64,000 nt of DNA from Anoplopoma fimbria (Eukaryota; Chordata; Actinopteri; Perciformes; Anoplopomatidae). The stretch spans positions 1,095,002-1,159,001 of the forward strand of contig NC_072450.1 of the NCBI RefSeq assembly GCF_027596085.1. The letters run 5' to 3'. Below, one piece after another: positions 11,560 to 23,461 of the stretch (position 1 is its first letter; each line of letters starts with the position of its first letter). The notes under the pieces are model-generated. The model was not told the origin of the DNA, searched no databases, and saw only the letters and a program-made list of their open reading frames with translations. Both the position numbers and the translations under genes were made by a program.

Positions 11560-12345
11560 CACTCGTAATCAGGGTTGGCTTAAATTCAAGAGAGATTATT
11601 CATTTGGCAACTGCGACTCATGAAAGCTAAAGTTTCCTGAACCACTAGAGGTTTGACAGATTAGCACCGACAGGCTAACGAGCTCTCAGTCTGCTGTTGG
11701 ACTCTGGTGAAGTGAGTGTGAAGAGATTAGTGTTACAAACATATCTGTCAACATGCAGGTATGTTGTGTCACGACAGAAGCAGAAAAAGAGTATAATCAA
11801 TATAAATATCACAATAAGTAAAGTAAATAAAACGTTCATCTGGTCTACTTCATACTTGGGGGGGGTATTTCTGGGGACCTGAGGGAGTGCCGTGTTGAAT
11901 TTGGTGCAATTTTGACAATAATAATAAACAAACAGACAGCGGTAAAGGGCGGGGCTTCATTAGGGTCTGACAGTCCTGGTTCTGGTTCTCCCGTGCCTCC
12001 CTTCCCTCCAACGTGTCCAGTATTACTTCTTATAGACACTCAATGGTTTCAACCAAACCAACTGAACACAACTCTACAACGCTGCAAACAGCACTTCCTT
12101 GGGCCAAGCAATCGGCCCACTGCGAATGGACACTACAATATTAAAATAATGAGATTACATAAATAATCACTTTAATGCCTACAACTAAATATTTTTGAAA
12201 GAAATTAAGCATATTTGGCATCATTTCAGCTAAACATGTGTCCAAAAGGTGAACAGTGTAAAGACTTGATGTACCTTCAATCATCCAACACTTTAAATAC
12301 AGTATGGTACAATTACCTTCTTAGGTTCTTTCAAAGACGCACATA
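11560..12345. other. unannotated DNA
   Basis: No gene recognised. Contains a run of seven or more G at about 11860. Confidence 0.45.
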
Positions 12346-12346
12346 A

Positions 12347-12348
<2 letters not shown>

Positions 12349-12379
<31 letters not shown>
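12349..12379. repeat. (AT)n microsatellite
   Basis: About 15 AT units followed by a short GTGTGTGT run. Confidence 0.95.
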
Positions 12380-12383
<4 letters not shown>

Positions 12384-12559
12384 TGTGTGTGTGTCACATT
12401 CTGTTGTTCCTTTTCTCTCTTCTTGTTGCAATATTTCATGATTCACGTGCAAAACTAATCATTTCAGTTCATCTCTTTTCTAATTTGTCATTTTGCATCT
12501 GTGCAGACAGGAGATGAGGAAAATGAAGAATAATGGAGATGATTTGGTGAAATCAGGAC

Positions 12560-12665
12560 GATCAGAGCGAAACATGCCTCTAATTACACGGCTGAGTTAT
12601 TACACCGCGTCGTTCAGCATCCAGCTCTGATTGGCTGATGAAGACAATTAGAAGCTCACTGGTTC
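12560..12665. promoter_or_regulatory. possible conserved non-coding patch
   Basis: Non-repetitive stretch with several homeodomain-type cores (CTAATTACA, ACAATTAG) and CTGATTGGCTGATG. Composition resembles developmental enhancers, but this is only an impression; conservation cannot be tested here. Confidence 0.15.
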
Positions 12666-13088
12666 ACATTTCCACCAACAATCAAGTCACTGACTCCATG
12701 TGGTTGATTTCATTTTTCTTTCTTAATTATTTTTGGGCATTTTAGTGCCAGAAGAGGAGAACGAATCTAGACTCAAACTATCGGTGTGTTGGTAACATTT
12801 AATCCGTCTGATGCAGGTTTGGTCTGAAAGAACCCTCAGACCTCCAGGATCCACATGGGAAAGGAAAGATCCAGCCTGGCCCGGTTTAAAAGAGTCCTCA
12901 TAAGAGTTATGAGAACATTTTCATGATCTACGAGCAAAACAGCAGCAGATTATGTTCCTGGTTCCCTTTTTACTGCTGGATCCGTCTGTTTGAAAGCCCC
13001 ATTAGTGACAGATGAATAAAAGTATGTTGTAGAGGTGATGGAACTGTCTGAGGACTAAAATCTGTTCTGAGGGACGCAGACGAGGCGT

Positions 13089-13127
13089 TCGGAATAATAA
13101 TAATAATAATAGTAATAACAATAATGT
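13089..13127. repeat. (AAT)n trinucleotide microsatellite
   Basis: Six perfect AAT units followed by imperfect ones. The matching tract in the right arm (about 18909-18945) has five perfect units. Confidence 0.95.
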
Positions 13128-13477
13128 TCCCAAACCAAACAGGCTGCAGCTAAACTGCGTTTGAAACACATGAATCCAGTCATGTGATGAGGCTCCATAG
13201 ATAGTCTGATATAGATGTTTCTGTCTTAATGCATTCAGGGAGGAAATATAAATAACATTCTTACATCTTTATGCTTAGCTGAGATATGAGTCTTTGAATG
13301 GACAAAATAAAAAATGACCATAATGCAGTTTAAATGCAAACAAACAATAATAAATGAAGCATGAAGAGCTGAAAACATGAGGTGTGTGTGGAGCGATGAG
13401 GAGGCTGTAACCTTCCTCACATCAACACATGAAAGAAACAGAAATGTCAGATTTCTATCTTTGAAGGAGCTCTTTAA

Positions 13478-13965
13478 GCGGACATTGTTGTCGTGATGTC
13501 ACCCATCGGTTTGTTGACTGATGTTTTGAAGCTTAAAGTCCGTCATTTAGGCCGTCGCCATCTTGTTGTTTTTTGCAACCAGTGAACAGGAAGTGACCAT
13601 ATATGGAGTGAGGAGGAGTGACGTAGAGACGCCGTATACGTCTCTGGTGTGGACCTGTCAATCAGTGTGTAGCCCCGCCCTAAAGCATCCCCTGCTTTAT
13701 GGTCTGTTTGACTCTAAATGGAGCATCATTTACTAAATGAACATCATGCTGTATTGAAGAAGACTTGAAACTAGAGATTGAGACCATAAACTCATGTTTA
13801 CAATGTTTACTGAGGGAATAAATCAAGAGAGAAGTAGAGTCATTTTCTCATAGACTTCTATACAACCAGAGGAGTCGCCCCCTGGTGGACAGCAGAGAGA
13901 ATGCAGCTTTAAGACTTGAAGCTCTGACTTCACTTTTCAGAACCGGAGTTTGTCTCCTTGTTATA
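13478..13965 (-). repeat. family A dispersed repeat, copy A1
   Basis: Minus-strand copy containing, in family order, the GTTCTGAAAAGTGAAGTC head, a CTCF-like core, the GTCTATGAGAAAATGACTC block, GGGCGGGGCTACACACTG, CATATATGGTCACTTCCTG and a tail ending GGGTGACATCACGACAACA. The CRE-like tail site is mutated (TGACATCA). It lies inside the left inverted arm. Confidence 0.9.
13874..13890 (-). promoter_or_regulatory. CTCF-like motif in copy A1
   Basis: The minus strand reads GTCCACCAGGGGGCGAC, matching the vertebrate CTCF core CCASYAGRKGGCRS. Here the upstream context is CTGCTGTCC rather than the usual family CTCCTGTCC, a variant shared only with copy A3. Occupancy unknown. Confidence 0.55.
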
Positions 13966-14476
13966 ACTTTCAACCCATAACTCTATGTATTACATCGTTG
14001 CGCTGACCGAATGCAAAAGATTTTCATTCAACCTGTTTGCTGTTTGAACTAAAAAGATTTCTATGAAGTGGTTCTAGAAGCCCCAACTCCTTCCAATGGA
14101 CCAATCCTAGGGCACCACCTGTTGGAGGGGAGGAGAGAGAGATATCTGACACATCACAAAACAAAATGAACTCGTGGCTACAGACCTGCTTTGTTTTCCA
14201 GTAGATTACCAGGATTCTTGGACCCTCTAAGATCAGAATCCTTAAGTTCTGATTCTGTAACGCTTCATGTCTCAAAGCCCCCGAATCATCTGAAGCCACG
14301 ATCAAATTCATTTCCTGTTTTTTTCTTAATCAGCAATCATAACTGCTCCAGAAATTTGATGATGCGGCGAGTTATCATATCATAAGACTCAGGATTAGTG
14401 GAGGGGGTCACTCTGCATCCCAAAATGCAAGAGGACGTTTTTAACCAAATTTCATCGTCTCAGCAAACCCACAGGA
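13966..14476. other. unannotated DNA
   Basis: Inverted-duplication spacer sequence with no recognised element. Confidence 0.4.
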
Positions 14477-14485
14477 GTGTGTGTG

Positions 14486-14541
<56 letters not shown>
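14477..14541 (+). repeat. (TG)n microsatellite
   Basis: TG tract with one TTAG interruption near 14487. Confidence 0.97.
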
Positions 14542-14543
<2 letters not shown>

Positions 14544-15082
14544 TATTTCCCTCCAGAGGCCGTGCTTTGAACGCAGCGCTGCAGCCGTAACAGATGAAGA
14601 TGGATTAGCGTCTCCGTCTGACTGTCTTATGGAGGCAGAAACCCGACGCAGGAAACACATTACTCCACGCCGCCGACGTCCCCAGATGAGAGGTTCAGCA
14701 GTTTTTGTTGGCTGGTTATCAAAACCAAGACACAGCAGTTTCCTCTTCTATCTGTCGCCTCTCCTCCTCCTCTTGTTCAGAGAGAGGAGGATGCTGACTC
14801 AGCAGAGGAGCTGCAGTGCTTCCTTTGTTTGATGACATTTTGTGTCTCAATGTTTGGGTGAAGACGGGTGTAGCTGTGGGCCAAACATCAACCTTCAGCC
14901 TCATGGAGGACAAACTTAGAGAACGATGGACAACTTTCCCCCCGTTAAACCTGCAGAACGTTGCCCTCAAACCATGAAGAAAATAGGAAAGACGGGGAAA
15001 CTTCTCAGAGTTGAGAAGTTTCATCAGAACATTCAACATACAGAGACAACACGAACGTACCTTCAAAATTCATCAACAACAT
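14542..15082. other. unannotated DNA
   Basis: No gene recognised. The long plus-strand frame ending at 14832 owes its length to the TG tract. Confidence 0.4.
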
Positions 15083-15122
15083 TTTTTGGACATGAACACT
15101 GGTCTCCTGGTTGAAAGTTATT
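15083..15122 (+). repeat. dispersed repeat fragment, family E
   Basis: GGACATGAACACTGGTCTCC followed by TGGTTGAAAGTT recurs at 28508 (GGACATGAACACAGGTCTCC then TGGTTGGAACTC) and, diverged, at about 55975. This is a short piece of a common fish repeat that I cannot name. Confidence 0.45.
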
Positions 15123-15438
15123 TGTTTGTTTGACCCTCCACTGGAGGGGCTGGAGGCAGCAGCATGGTGATAGGCTAACGATGTAATTGTGTTGCTGTGC
15201 TATTGGACAGAAGAGACCAGCTGATCTAAACAGCTGATATCATGATTGACCGGCCCGATCCGTCACAATTCCTCCTCCAGAGCCTTCTGACAACAGATGG
15301 ACCAGTAGAAACACCAGTTGTCTTCCCAGTTTGGTTTTTTTGAGTCTTTATTGGACAGAAACGTGGACTTTTAAGTTGTTCACATCTTGTACGTCTGAAT
15401 GGCGATCTCATGATGACATTTGCTCGTGTGTTTGTGTT

Positions 15439-15444
<6 letters not shown>

Positions 15445-15529
<85 letters not shown>
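15445..15529 (+). repeat. (TG)n microsatellite
   Basis: About 42 TG units preceded by TTTGTG runs. Confidence 0.98.
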
Positions 15530-15532
<3 letters not shown>

Positions 15533-15699
15533 GTATCATGCCTGTCACAGTCCGGCGCTCTCAGGCTCGTCAGTCTGACAGGTCATTATCCTGACGGAGG
15601 CCGAGCAATAGCTGTCCACCACCAAAAGGTCGGGGAAAGGTCGTCTTCATACACCGGCTCATCTGAGTGACAGGAAGCACCGTGACGCCTTTCATCACC

Positions 15700-15750
15700 C
15701 CCCCACAACAAACACACACACAACAACAAACACACAACAAACACACACAG
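15700..15750. repeat. CAACAAACACACA low-complexity tract
   Basis: Imperfect CA-rich sequence with AACAAC interruptions. A minus-strand Cys/Val-rich frame over it is an artefact. Confidence 0.8.
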
Positions 15751-15999
15751 CTCACACCTCCCTCCTCCTTTGGGGATGCAGGAGACTAAATGTCAGACAA
15801 GTGGCTTTTTGACAGGAAGTCAGCGTTCACATCTTCACACCAGAGAGGGAATGATTTATAGGACGGACAGGATGGTGTGATGACCTGTCCTCATAAAACT
15901 GATGCTCCCAACGACAAGTAAAGGATGTAAACAATTATGAAATATTTACTCTCTTCTTCTGTCAGATTGCTACTGTGTGTTCAACACTCTTAAGATGTC

Positions 16000-16092
16000 A
16001 CATAATAATAATATAATAATAAACTTTATTTGTTCAGCACATTTCATACAGACAATGTAGCTCAAAGTGCTGTACATTTAAAATTTTAATAA
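16000..16092 (+). repeat. retroelement 3'-tail-like sequence
   Basis: (AATAAT)n, then AAACTTTATTTGTTCAGCAC and AAAGTGCTGTACATTTAAAA. I recall the pattern AACTTTATTTATATAGCAC...AAAGTGCTTTAC as a frequent fish retroelement end. A weaker AAAGTGCTTTAC occurs at about 33189. Family not assigned. Confidence 0.4.
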
Positions 16093-16436
16093 AAACAAAA
16101 AACCCTTCCTTTTACAGATTAAATAAATAAAAGTGGCAGGAAGAAAGCATGCTTTTTGCACTTCTGCCAATTTCAACAGATGAATCAAATCTGGATCTAA
16201 AATGTAGACATAATTGTCATTAAATGCATAAAAGGTCATTTGAAAGAAATCCCTCTTACCTGAGGTGCACTGTAGTTACGTGTTGATACTAACGGTTATA
16301 AACAGTTATATATTAGAGCGTGGATTCCTTTGTCATTTTATTTCAATGTCACCATTGAAACAGCAGCAGACTGGAGTCTCTCCCACACAGCTTCTTGTGG
16401 GTGACTTTCATCTTTATTATTTATTCTGCTATTTAT

Positions 16437-16735
16437 TCATAACCTAACACACCAGATCTTTTTTTTTAAACGGAACCATCTGAGAAGCTGTTTGGAAAAG
16501 GGCAGGCACTTTCCAAAAATATATGGCAGGTGATTGGTTGAATCTGTCAATCAAACTCTTACTGAAGCCAGTCGGGAGAAGACAGAAAAAACATCTTTCC
16601 ATGAAGAAAAGCCTTCAGTGTCGTTCTTCATTCGTCTTTCAATTAAGAAATGATGTAATTGATGCTGTAGATGAATCTACACTAACCTCTTCAGGAGCAG
16701 CCATTTTTGTTTAGAACCAACCAGTCGGAAACCTC
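16437..16735 (+). repeat. family B dispersed repeat, copy 1
   Basis: About 300 bases homologous to the reverse complement of 20459-20757. Shared blocks in order are CACACCAGAT, AACCATCTGA, GAAAAGGG(A/G)CAGGCA, CAGTGT(C/T)GTTCTT, TGATGCT(G/A)T and TTGTTTAGAAC. It runs directly into family A copy A2, so the two are either joined or adjacent insertions. Confidence 0.75.
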
Positions 16736-16995
16736 CGGGTTGGCCGAGTGAAACTGATGCTTCATTTCTTAAAACTTGCATTCTCTCTCCTGTCCACCAG
16801 GGGGCGACTCCTCTGGTTGTATAGAAGTCTATGAGAAAATGACTCTACTTCTCTCTTGATTTATTCCCTCAGTAAACATTGTAAACATGAGTTTATGGTC
16901 TCAATCTCTAGTTTCAAGTCTTCTTCAATACAGCATGATGTTCATTTAGTAAATGATGCTGCATTTAGAGTCAAACAGACCATAAAGCAGGGTAA
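16700..16995 (+). repeat. family A repeat, copy A2 (3'-truncated)
   Basis: Has the head, the CTCF-like core and the body to ACCATAAAGCAGGG, then stops where other copies continue GGATGCTTTAGGGCGGGG. One diagnostic change is ATGCTGCATTTAG instead of ATGCTCCATTTAG. Confidence 0.9.
16792..16808 (+). promoter_or_regulatory. CTCF-like motif in copy A2
   Basis: GTCCACCAGGGGGCGAC on the plus strand, preserved although the copy is truncated. Confidence 0.55.
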
Positions 16996-18058
16996 AACAC
17001 ACCTGAATGGTCCGGACACAAACACATTACGAGATGGATTATTGCTTGATCACAATTATGTGAATACATATTGATTATGTGGGTTATATGCCAATTATAA
17101 CAGTGCATTACTTTTTGTAGTTATAGCTGTAAACGGTCTATGGGAACGTTCTGCAGTGCCTTGACAGAAAATATGATTATCCATATTTACCCCACAGTAG
17201 GTTGTTTGTGTCGTTTTGGGGGTTCAATTGGCTCGATGCAAACTCAGGCTTCTATTAAAGGCTAATGTTGTTTATTGACTTTAGGGATGTAAACATGCAC
17301 TTATATTGCACACATAATCATTTCATAATTACACAATATTCCCTCGTTTCAGCCTCATTTTCTTTTTTTTTAGGACTCCAACTCTCATAAAAAGCTACAT
17401 TAAATCATTATAAATCTGCTGTATGATGGTTGGTATCGTAGCTTCTGAGTCTCTCTCAGTAAACCAGAGATCATTGTGTTCGTCTGAACTCAGAGCTGAG
17501 CAGAGAGAAACCACAGCTCGTCCTGTGACACCTGGAGCTTTAATGCTCAGACAAAGAGCTGCCAGGTTTCACTGAAGAAAGGTATGAACAGTCTGGACGG
17601 CTTCTCTCCATCTGTTGTTCTGGCATCCTCTAATCATGAAGCATTGCCTTCATGTAGAAGTCTTTTTATCACACTGGAAATAGCCGTTAGAAAATATAAC
17701 CACAAATAAAAACGCTAAAGAATTTGTTTGTTGTTTGTGATATTTTAGTGGATTTAACTGACTGGAGTGTGATCAGGCTGCTGAGCCACAAACAGAGAAT
17801 CAAGGCTTAAATCTGCACCTCAAGTGACAATGATGGGACTCACGTTGTTTAAGAATTGGGTACCAATTATAAACAGCTGGGAGTGAATTGTGAATGCATG
17901 ATAATTGGAGCATCATGTATAAACATGTATTAAACTGTATTGTTCATCTTCAGAGAGCAGATGGAGGATTAGAAGGTGTCAGGTGATAATTTGAACACTG
18001 CTGATTCATATGTGAGGTGGTGAAATGAGACCAAACACTAACATGAACCTCAAAAGAT
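16996..18058. other. unannotated DNA
   Basis: Inverted-duplication spacer with no recognised gene. AT-rich near 17040-17100 and 17860-17940. Confidence 0.45.
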
Positions 18059-18059
18059 G

Positions 18060-18550
18060 TTTTGTAATCAGGCGAAAACCTGAAGTTTTGCAGAGTGAAG
18101 CCGATGCAGAAGTGTCTTAAAGCTGCATTCTCTCTGCTGTCCACCAGGGGGCGACTCCTCTGGTTGTATAGAAGTCTATGAGAAAATGACTCTACTTCTC
18201 TCTTGATTTATTCCCTCAGTAAACATTGTAAACATGAGTTTATGGTCTCAATCTCTAGTTTCAAGTCTTCTTCAATACAGCATGATGTTCATTTAGTAAA
18301 TGATGCTCCATTTAGAGTCAAACAGACCATAAAGCAGGGGATGCTTTAGGGCGGGGCTACACACTGATTGACAGGTCCACACCAGAGACGTATACGGCGT
18401 CTCTACGTCACTCCTCCTCAGTCCATATATGGTCACTTCCTGTTCACTGGTTGCAAAAAACAACAAGATGGCGACGGCCTAAATGACGGACTTTAAGCTT
18501 CAAAACATCAGTCAACAAACCGATGGGTGACATCACGACAACAATGTCCG
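18060..18550 (+). repeat. family A repeat, copy A3
   Basis: Plus-strand partner of copy A1. From 18114 it is identical to A1 apart from one base; upstream of 18114 the head is diverged. The tail ends GGGTGACATCACGACAACA, with the same mutated CRE as A1. Confidence 0.92.
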
Positions 18551-19091
18551 CTTAAAGAGCTCCTTCAAAGATAGAAATCTGACATTTCTGTTTCTTTCAT
18601 GTGTTGATGTGAGGAAGGTTACAGCCTCCTCATCGCTCCACACACACCTCATGTTTTCAGCTCTTCATGCTTCATTTATTATTGTTTGTTTGCATTTAAA
18701 CTGCATTATGGTCATTTTTTATTTTGTCCATTCAAAGACTCATATCTCAGCTAAGCATAAAGATGTAAGAATGTTATTTATATTTCCTCCCTGAATGCAT
18801 TAAGACAGAAACATCTATATCAGACTATCTATGGAGCCTCATCACATGACTGGATTCATGTGTTTCAAACGCAGTTTAGCTGCAGCCTGTTTGGTTTGGG
18901 AACATTATTGTTATTACTATTATTATTATTATTCCGAACGCCTCGTCTGCGTCCCTCAGAACAGATTTTAGTCCTCAGACAGTTCCATCACCTCTACAAC
19001 ATACTTTTATTCATCTGTCACTAATGGGGCTTTCAAACAGACGGATCCAGCAGTAAAAAGGGAACCAGGAACATAATCTGCTGCTGTTTTG
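18114..19091 (+). repeat. right arm of near-identical inverted duplication (978 bp)
   Basis: Partner of 12935-13915. The 61-codon open frames at 18609-18794 and 13235-13420 (minus) are identical because of this duplication; nothing suggests they are genes. At the outer end, GCTGCTGTTTTG at about 19080-19091 gives way abruptly to a family A tail fragment, whereas the left arm borders unrelated DNA. Confidence 0.95.
18139..18155 (+). promoter_or_regulatory. CTCF-like motif in copy A3
   Basis: GTCCACCAGGGGGCGAC, with the CTGCTGTCC upstream variant shared with A1. It points away from the A1 site (divergent pair, about 4.25 kb apart). Confidence 0.55.
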
Positions 19092-19200
19092 ATGGCTAAG
19101 ACCGTATTCAAGATGGTGAAATCCCCAATCTCGAGTCTTCAAAACTTCAGTCAACAAACCAATGGGTGACGTCACAATGACTACATCCACTTCTGTGCAG
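19092..19200 (+). repeat. family A tail fragment, copy A4
   Basis: GATGGCTAAGACC through CAAAACTTCAGTCAACAAACC, AATGGGTGACGTCACAATG and ACTACATCCACTTCT matches only the 3' part of family A. A perfect CRE palindrome TGACGTCA lies at 19167-19174. Confidence 0.85.
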
Positions 19201-19204
19201 AAAA

Positions 19205-20455
19205 CAACATAAAAAACAAAAATAGTTTAATTAACTAAAACTCTGAAGTCCTGCCTAGCTCATGAAATCAGAAGAGCATATGGGGCCAAACAAACACAAA
19301 AAACACAAAAAGCCGACACCCTTAAATGCCTGAAGCTTGATGAAATTAAGAAAGAGGAGGAAGCGTTAATATTTTTAACCAAGAGGAGAACTGCAGGTCT
19401 GAAAAAGTCAATTCCCTGTGCTGTTTGATTAAAGCTTTGTGGAGAATTTCCACATGAACACTGCAGTGAACAGCGACGTCCTCTTATTGCTCCGCTCCCC
19501 CGACGACTGCCCTGCTGTTCAGTTTGAAAGGAGCCGAGTCGAGGTGAGCGTTGGGGCTTCACCTACCTGGCTTCTTATTAATGACCTCGCTCCACTGCCG
19601 GAGTGACGAACAACACCTGACCTGGCACTGAACCTCAGGGACATGGAGAGAGAAGAAGAGGAAGCAGCAGCAGCAGAGCTCGTACAATAGATGACACTGA
19701 GGACAGAGCTGTTCAGAAAATAATTTTACCTGAAATTGCTCAGCAGAATTCTAATAGAAGAGGACAAAGGGAGGGAAACGCTGCGGGACAGAGGGATGCT
19801 ATTTAAAATCAAGCATGTGGGAGAAACCACAGAGCTCTGGTAATTTATTAATCTGGCTTCATTCTATTGCGCAACAATACCTGCAGGTTATAAAATAAAG
19901 AAGTGAAAAGAAGATGTTAATTCTCCATCGGAACAGTTTTAATGCATATGAGTTTTCGAGTAAAACAGTTATCAAGAGCAAAATACAATTAAGAAAATAA
20001 ACAACATATACAGCAAATATGTGCCGTGAATAAAAACTAAAACAATTTAAAATAGTAGCTAAACTCTGTCCTGCTAGCTGAGCTATCAGAAAAGGTCATC
20101 CCTGCAAATCCCACCCGGAAAGTTAAAGAACTACCACCCACCAGTGAAGGCCTTTTGGGGGGTAAAATGTCTCTTAACTTAATTAGACCCTGGTCCTTGT
20201 GGTTGAAAGGTAATGAGTTCCTCAAAAGGTTCCGAGTCCCTGAGGAAAGTTCCTGTGGTAGAAAGGGGCTTTGGAAGCTGAATCAGAGGTCTTCACTATA
20301 GATTAGTTTTGGCCAATTGCTATGCTCCACTGAGGCTTTATATTGGTCCTTCTAAAATACTCTCGAGTTAGGATATTGTATTCATTCAAAAACACATGTT
20401 GACTGATGCTTGCTTGATGTTGGTTCACTGTCCCCTAGAGACTTATCATGCATGT
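19205..20455. other. unannotated DNA
   Basis: No gene recognised. A CAG run (about five units) occurs near 19662-19676. The minus-strand frame at 19260-19562 shows no recognisable domain. Confidence 0.45.
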
Positions 20456-20458
20456 CAG

Positions 20459-20757
20459 CTAGATTCTTTCAATGTCATGAAACCACGCGAGAATGGCAGG
20501 ATCACACAAAAAAATCCATCTTGTCAGCCGTCGTTCTAAACAACAATGGTGGATCTCAAAGATGTTGGCATAAATGCTGCAATAGCATCAGTTCTATCAG
20601 AACCGGAGAGTATTTTTTTCATAGAAAGAAGAACAAAGAACAACACTGACGTCTCCTCTAGATGGAAAACATCAATTTAAAAAAAATGCCTGTCCCTTTT
20701 CAAGACGTATCAGATGGTTCTGTGTTACAAACCATCTGGTGTGTCAGGTTATTAGAG
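20459..20757 (-). repeat. family B dispersed repeat, copy 2
   Basis: Reverse-complement homologue of 16437-16735. The ACACACCAGATGGTTTGTAAC edge includes an inverted AACCATCTG/CAGATGGTT pair near its end, which may be part of the element terminus. Confidence 0.75.
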
Positions 20758-20759
20758 AG

Positions 20760-23460
20760 CTGGACTTTCTTCCATTACATGTTATTGTGTCACCACAGCT
20801 GTTGCAACCCGTTTTCTTTTTTTACTTCCCTCCAGCTGTGAGAAGTATGTGTGTTGTATTATGGACATCAACACCTCGCTCAGCCATATGAGCCCTGAAG
20901 GGGAAGCACAATCACAGTTAATCACATTGACATTAGACTGTGTGAAAATCAGCAGGACCAGGACCCGGGTCACTCCAGGTTAGAGATAATTTGGACGTCT
21001 GCATTGATACAATAAAGTGGACACTTCCTGGAAAACAGTGAATCTTAAGTGGTGACAGATTGTACAATCCATGACGACTGGGAATGAGAGAAAATAGTCT
21101 TCCTTGGCACAATAGATAAATAAAAAGGGCTATAGACAATTTAAAATGAAATGGTTAGCAAGCAGATAACTGCATCTTCTGGTTATTTAGTAACACCTGT
21201 TAGAGGTAATTAAAAAATCCTTTTGGAGCATCTGAGCGAGTAATGATTAAATGTGATCCAAACACTACCCGTCGTATTTTGCCTCTTGAGCAGAAAGCTC
21301 CAATGCTTCTACCAAAGGGGCCAAATATGAAGGTAGGTCCCTTTGCGTAGTATCTTTACCCAAAGTTTCACGTGTGGTTAACATTCTGAAATAGTGGCAG
21401 TTATGTCAACGCACCAAAACCTCTTAGTAAGTAGAAAAACATCATGGCTTGGCTTAAAATGACTTTCTTCAGAACGTCACATGTTAAATATTGCTCAACT
21501 TTTAGTTCACAAAGGAAACGATCACCTGTCAGTTTTAGTAGGAAAATATAGAAGCGTGTCATCTGCATAGTAGCACATGTATGGCTGCAGGCCGAGTCGC
21601 ACTGGACAGTTTCTCAACACTTTTTTGTGAAATATGATTTCTTGAAGCTTGGTGATGTAGTGAATACTTACAGGGCTAGTTGGTGAACCACTTTAGCTGG
21701 ATAGTCCCACAGCGGGGAAATTTGCAAGTTGGCACAGTGTTCTCAAATGATGTATTTGTAAGTTTGATTCCTGTCTCATAAGGGTCTGCAAGCCACTCTT
21801 CCGATGTAGAGCAGTGGAGGGTTATACAAAAATGGATGCTGCAAAACAGCTGATAAAGTACTATAGCTCATCAGATCTTTTAGTTAAATGTCTCAAATGT
21901 AATTTCTCTTTCAATAATGGTGAGTAAAGGATGAAGTTTCAAAATGAGAGAAAGGGGTGGGACCTTAGTAAAGCCCTGAGGGACCCGGAGGCCATGTCTG
22001 CCAACATATGTTGTTTTATGTGGAAATAATTATATTTTCCCAAAAGAAAACATTCAAAAAATTAAGATAAAATGTATTTCTTCTAGTTGATGTAATAATT
22101 AGCTGGTAAAATAATCAGGAGTCATTGGGGTTTTTTTTACATACAAAAACCTTCTGAATTGTTGGAGAGGCAAAAATACTACCACAGCAGGACTAGTATT
22201 TGAAAAAACTATTTATTAGTTAACTTTTTCACGAGTTGTAACTTTACCACTTTCATTAGTCCCCTGAAGAGAAGGAAAGCATCTGTACACCTAACTGGCT
22301 GATACCTGCACATTTGGTCTTTCATAGAATCATTAAATATTTGTAGGTTGTACTTTTGCTCATAATTTTGGCCCTTGTTTCATTTTACAATCAAAGTAAT
22401 AAAATGTGTGAACCTTTTATTGGCATATGCACCAGATCATTAAAAAATCCGACCGGATGATTTATAGACGCAGAATGGGCCATAAGTCGACTGGGCAAAG
22501 GCCAATAAAAAATGAATTACTGATTAGCTATTAAATAATTCAGGAGAGGATGATTTGGTTGTGCTGCAAAAAATATCAACTTTCAAAGAAACATTAATAC
22601 CAATATAAAATATTTATGAGCAGAAAAAAATGTAATGCACAGTATTCACATTCAAAGAAGAAGGAGAATAGCTGAACTACATGTATATTTTTGTATCACA
22701 CGGTCATTTTAAACAGTGTTAAAATAAATATTTAAATTGAGAGTTTATTTTTACCACCACGAATAAAAGAGATGCTACAAAATGTAGGCTCATGATGCTA
22801 ACTTACTCTTTAGACTTGTACTATTGTATTATTTAAACACTTTGAACAAACCTTTACTTCATCTTGGCCGTCCATTAAACACAAACAACGATACTCGTCA
22901 CCACTTTTGTTTCTTAACTTTGGAGACCTGCATCTCTTTGGCCCCCTTCTTCTCAGAAAACTTTTGTGATTTCATGTTTTGTCTGACTCACCCAGTGCGG
23001 CAAGTTGTCAGGTCCATGTTGGAAAAGAGGTCTGAGGCTGGAAACACTTCTTAGCTCTTGCAATAAACTCAGTGAGGATGATATTATTACTGACATAAAT
23101 GATGGACAAAACTATGAAATATAGATTTGTATGGAAATCAAATTGCCTATTAGAGTCCATAAAGAATAAACTGATTTGAAAAGGCGATGATGCTTCTGCC
23201 AGCAGTTTGTATCCCTAAACTGCTCTCATTACCATTCTGTACCATCGGCCCTGACCGAGGCACAAACCAGATTTATCCTCAGACTGTCAGTGAATTAGTG
23301 ATAAATCATCCTGAACCTCCTGCAGTCTGAGCTCTGGATCCCCAGTCAGCAATCAGAGCGTCTCTGGTGCATCTTGGGAGAGTTGAAGCAGCCTCAGTGC
23401 AGGACAGAGTCCAGGCCGCCGGCTGGTGTCTGCAAACAAGACGTCCAGTCAACGGGTCTA
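20760..23460. other. unannotated AT-rich DNA
   Basis: 2.7 kb with no recognised gene, RNA or repeat. Open frames are short and lack splice context. Confidence 0.45.
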
Positions 23461-23461
23461 C

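Larger units (their letters stand above)
12935..13915 (-). repeat. left arm of near-identical inverted duplication (981 bp)
   Basis: Reverse complement of 18114-19091. Reading through the arms I found one substitution (GGAGTG here, GGACTG equivalent in the other arm, near 13597) and one trinucleotide step (six AAT units here, five there). The outer about 540 bases are not family A; the inner about 440 are a family A copy. Outside 12935 the sequences differ completely; inside 13915 both continue as family A but at clearly lower identity. The arms are separated by 4198 bases. No target-site duplication is visible. Confidence 0.95.

Noticed and set aside
13235..13420. A 61-codon frame identical to one at 18609-18794, which could look like a conserved small protein
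   Set aside because: The identity is explained by the near-perfect inverted duplication; there is no start context, splice signal or domain.
12935..19091. A 6.2-kb transposon with 980-bp terminal inverted repeats
   Set aside because: No target-site duplication, no transposase in the spacer, and half of each arm is a dispersed repeat found elsewhere in single copies.
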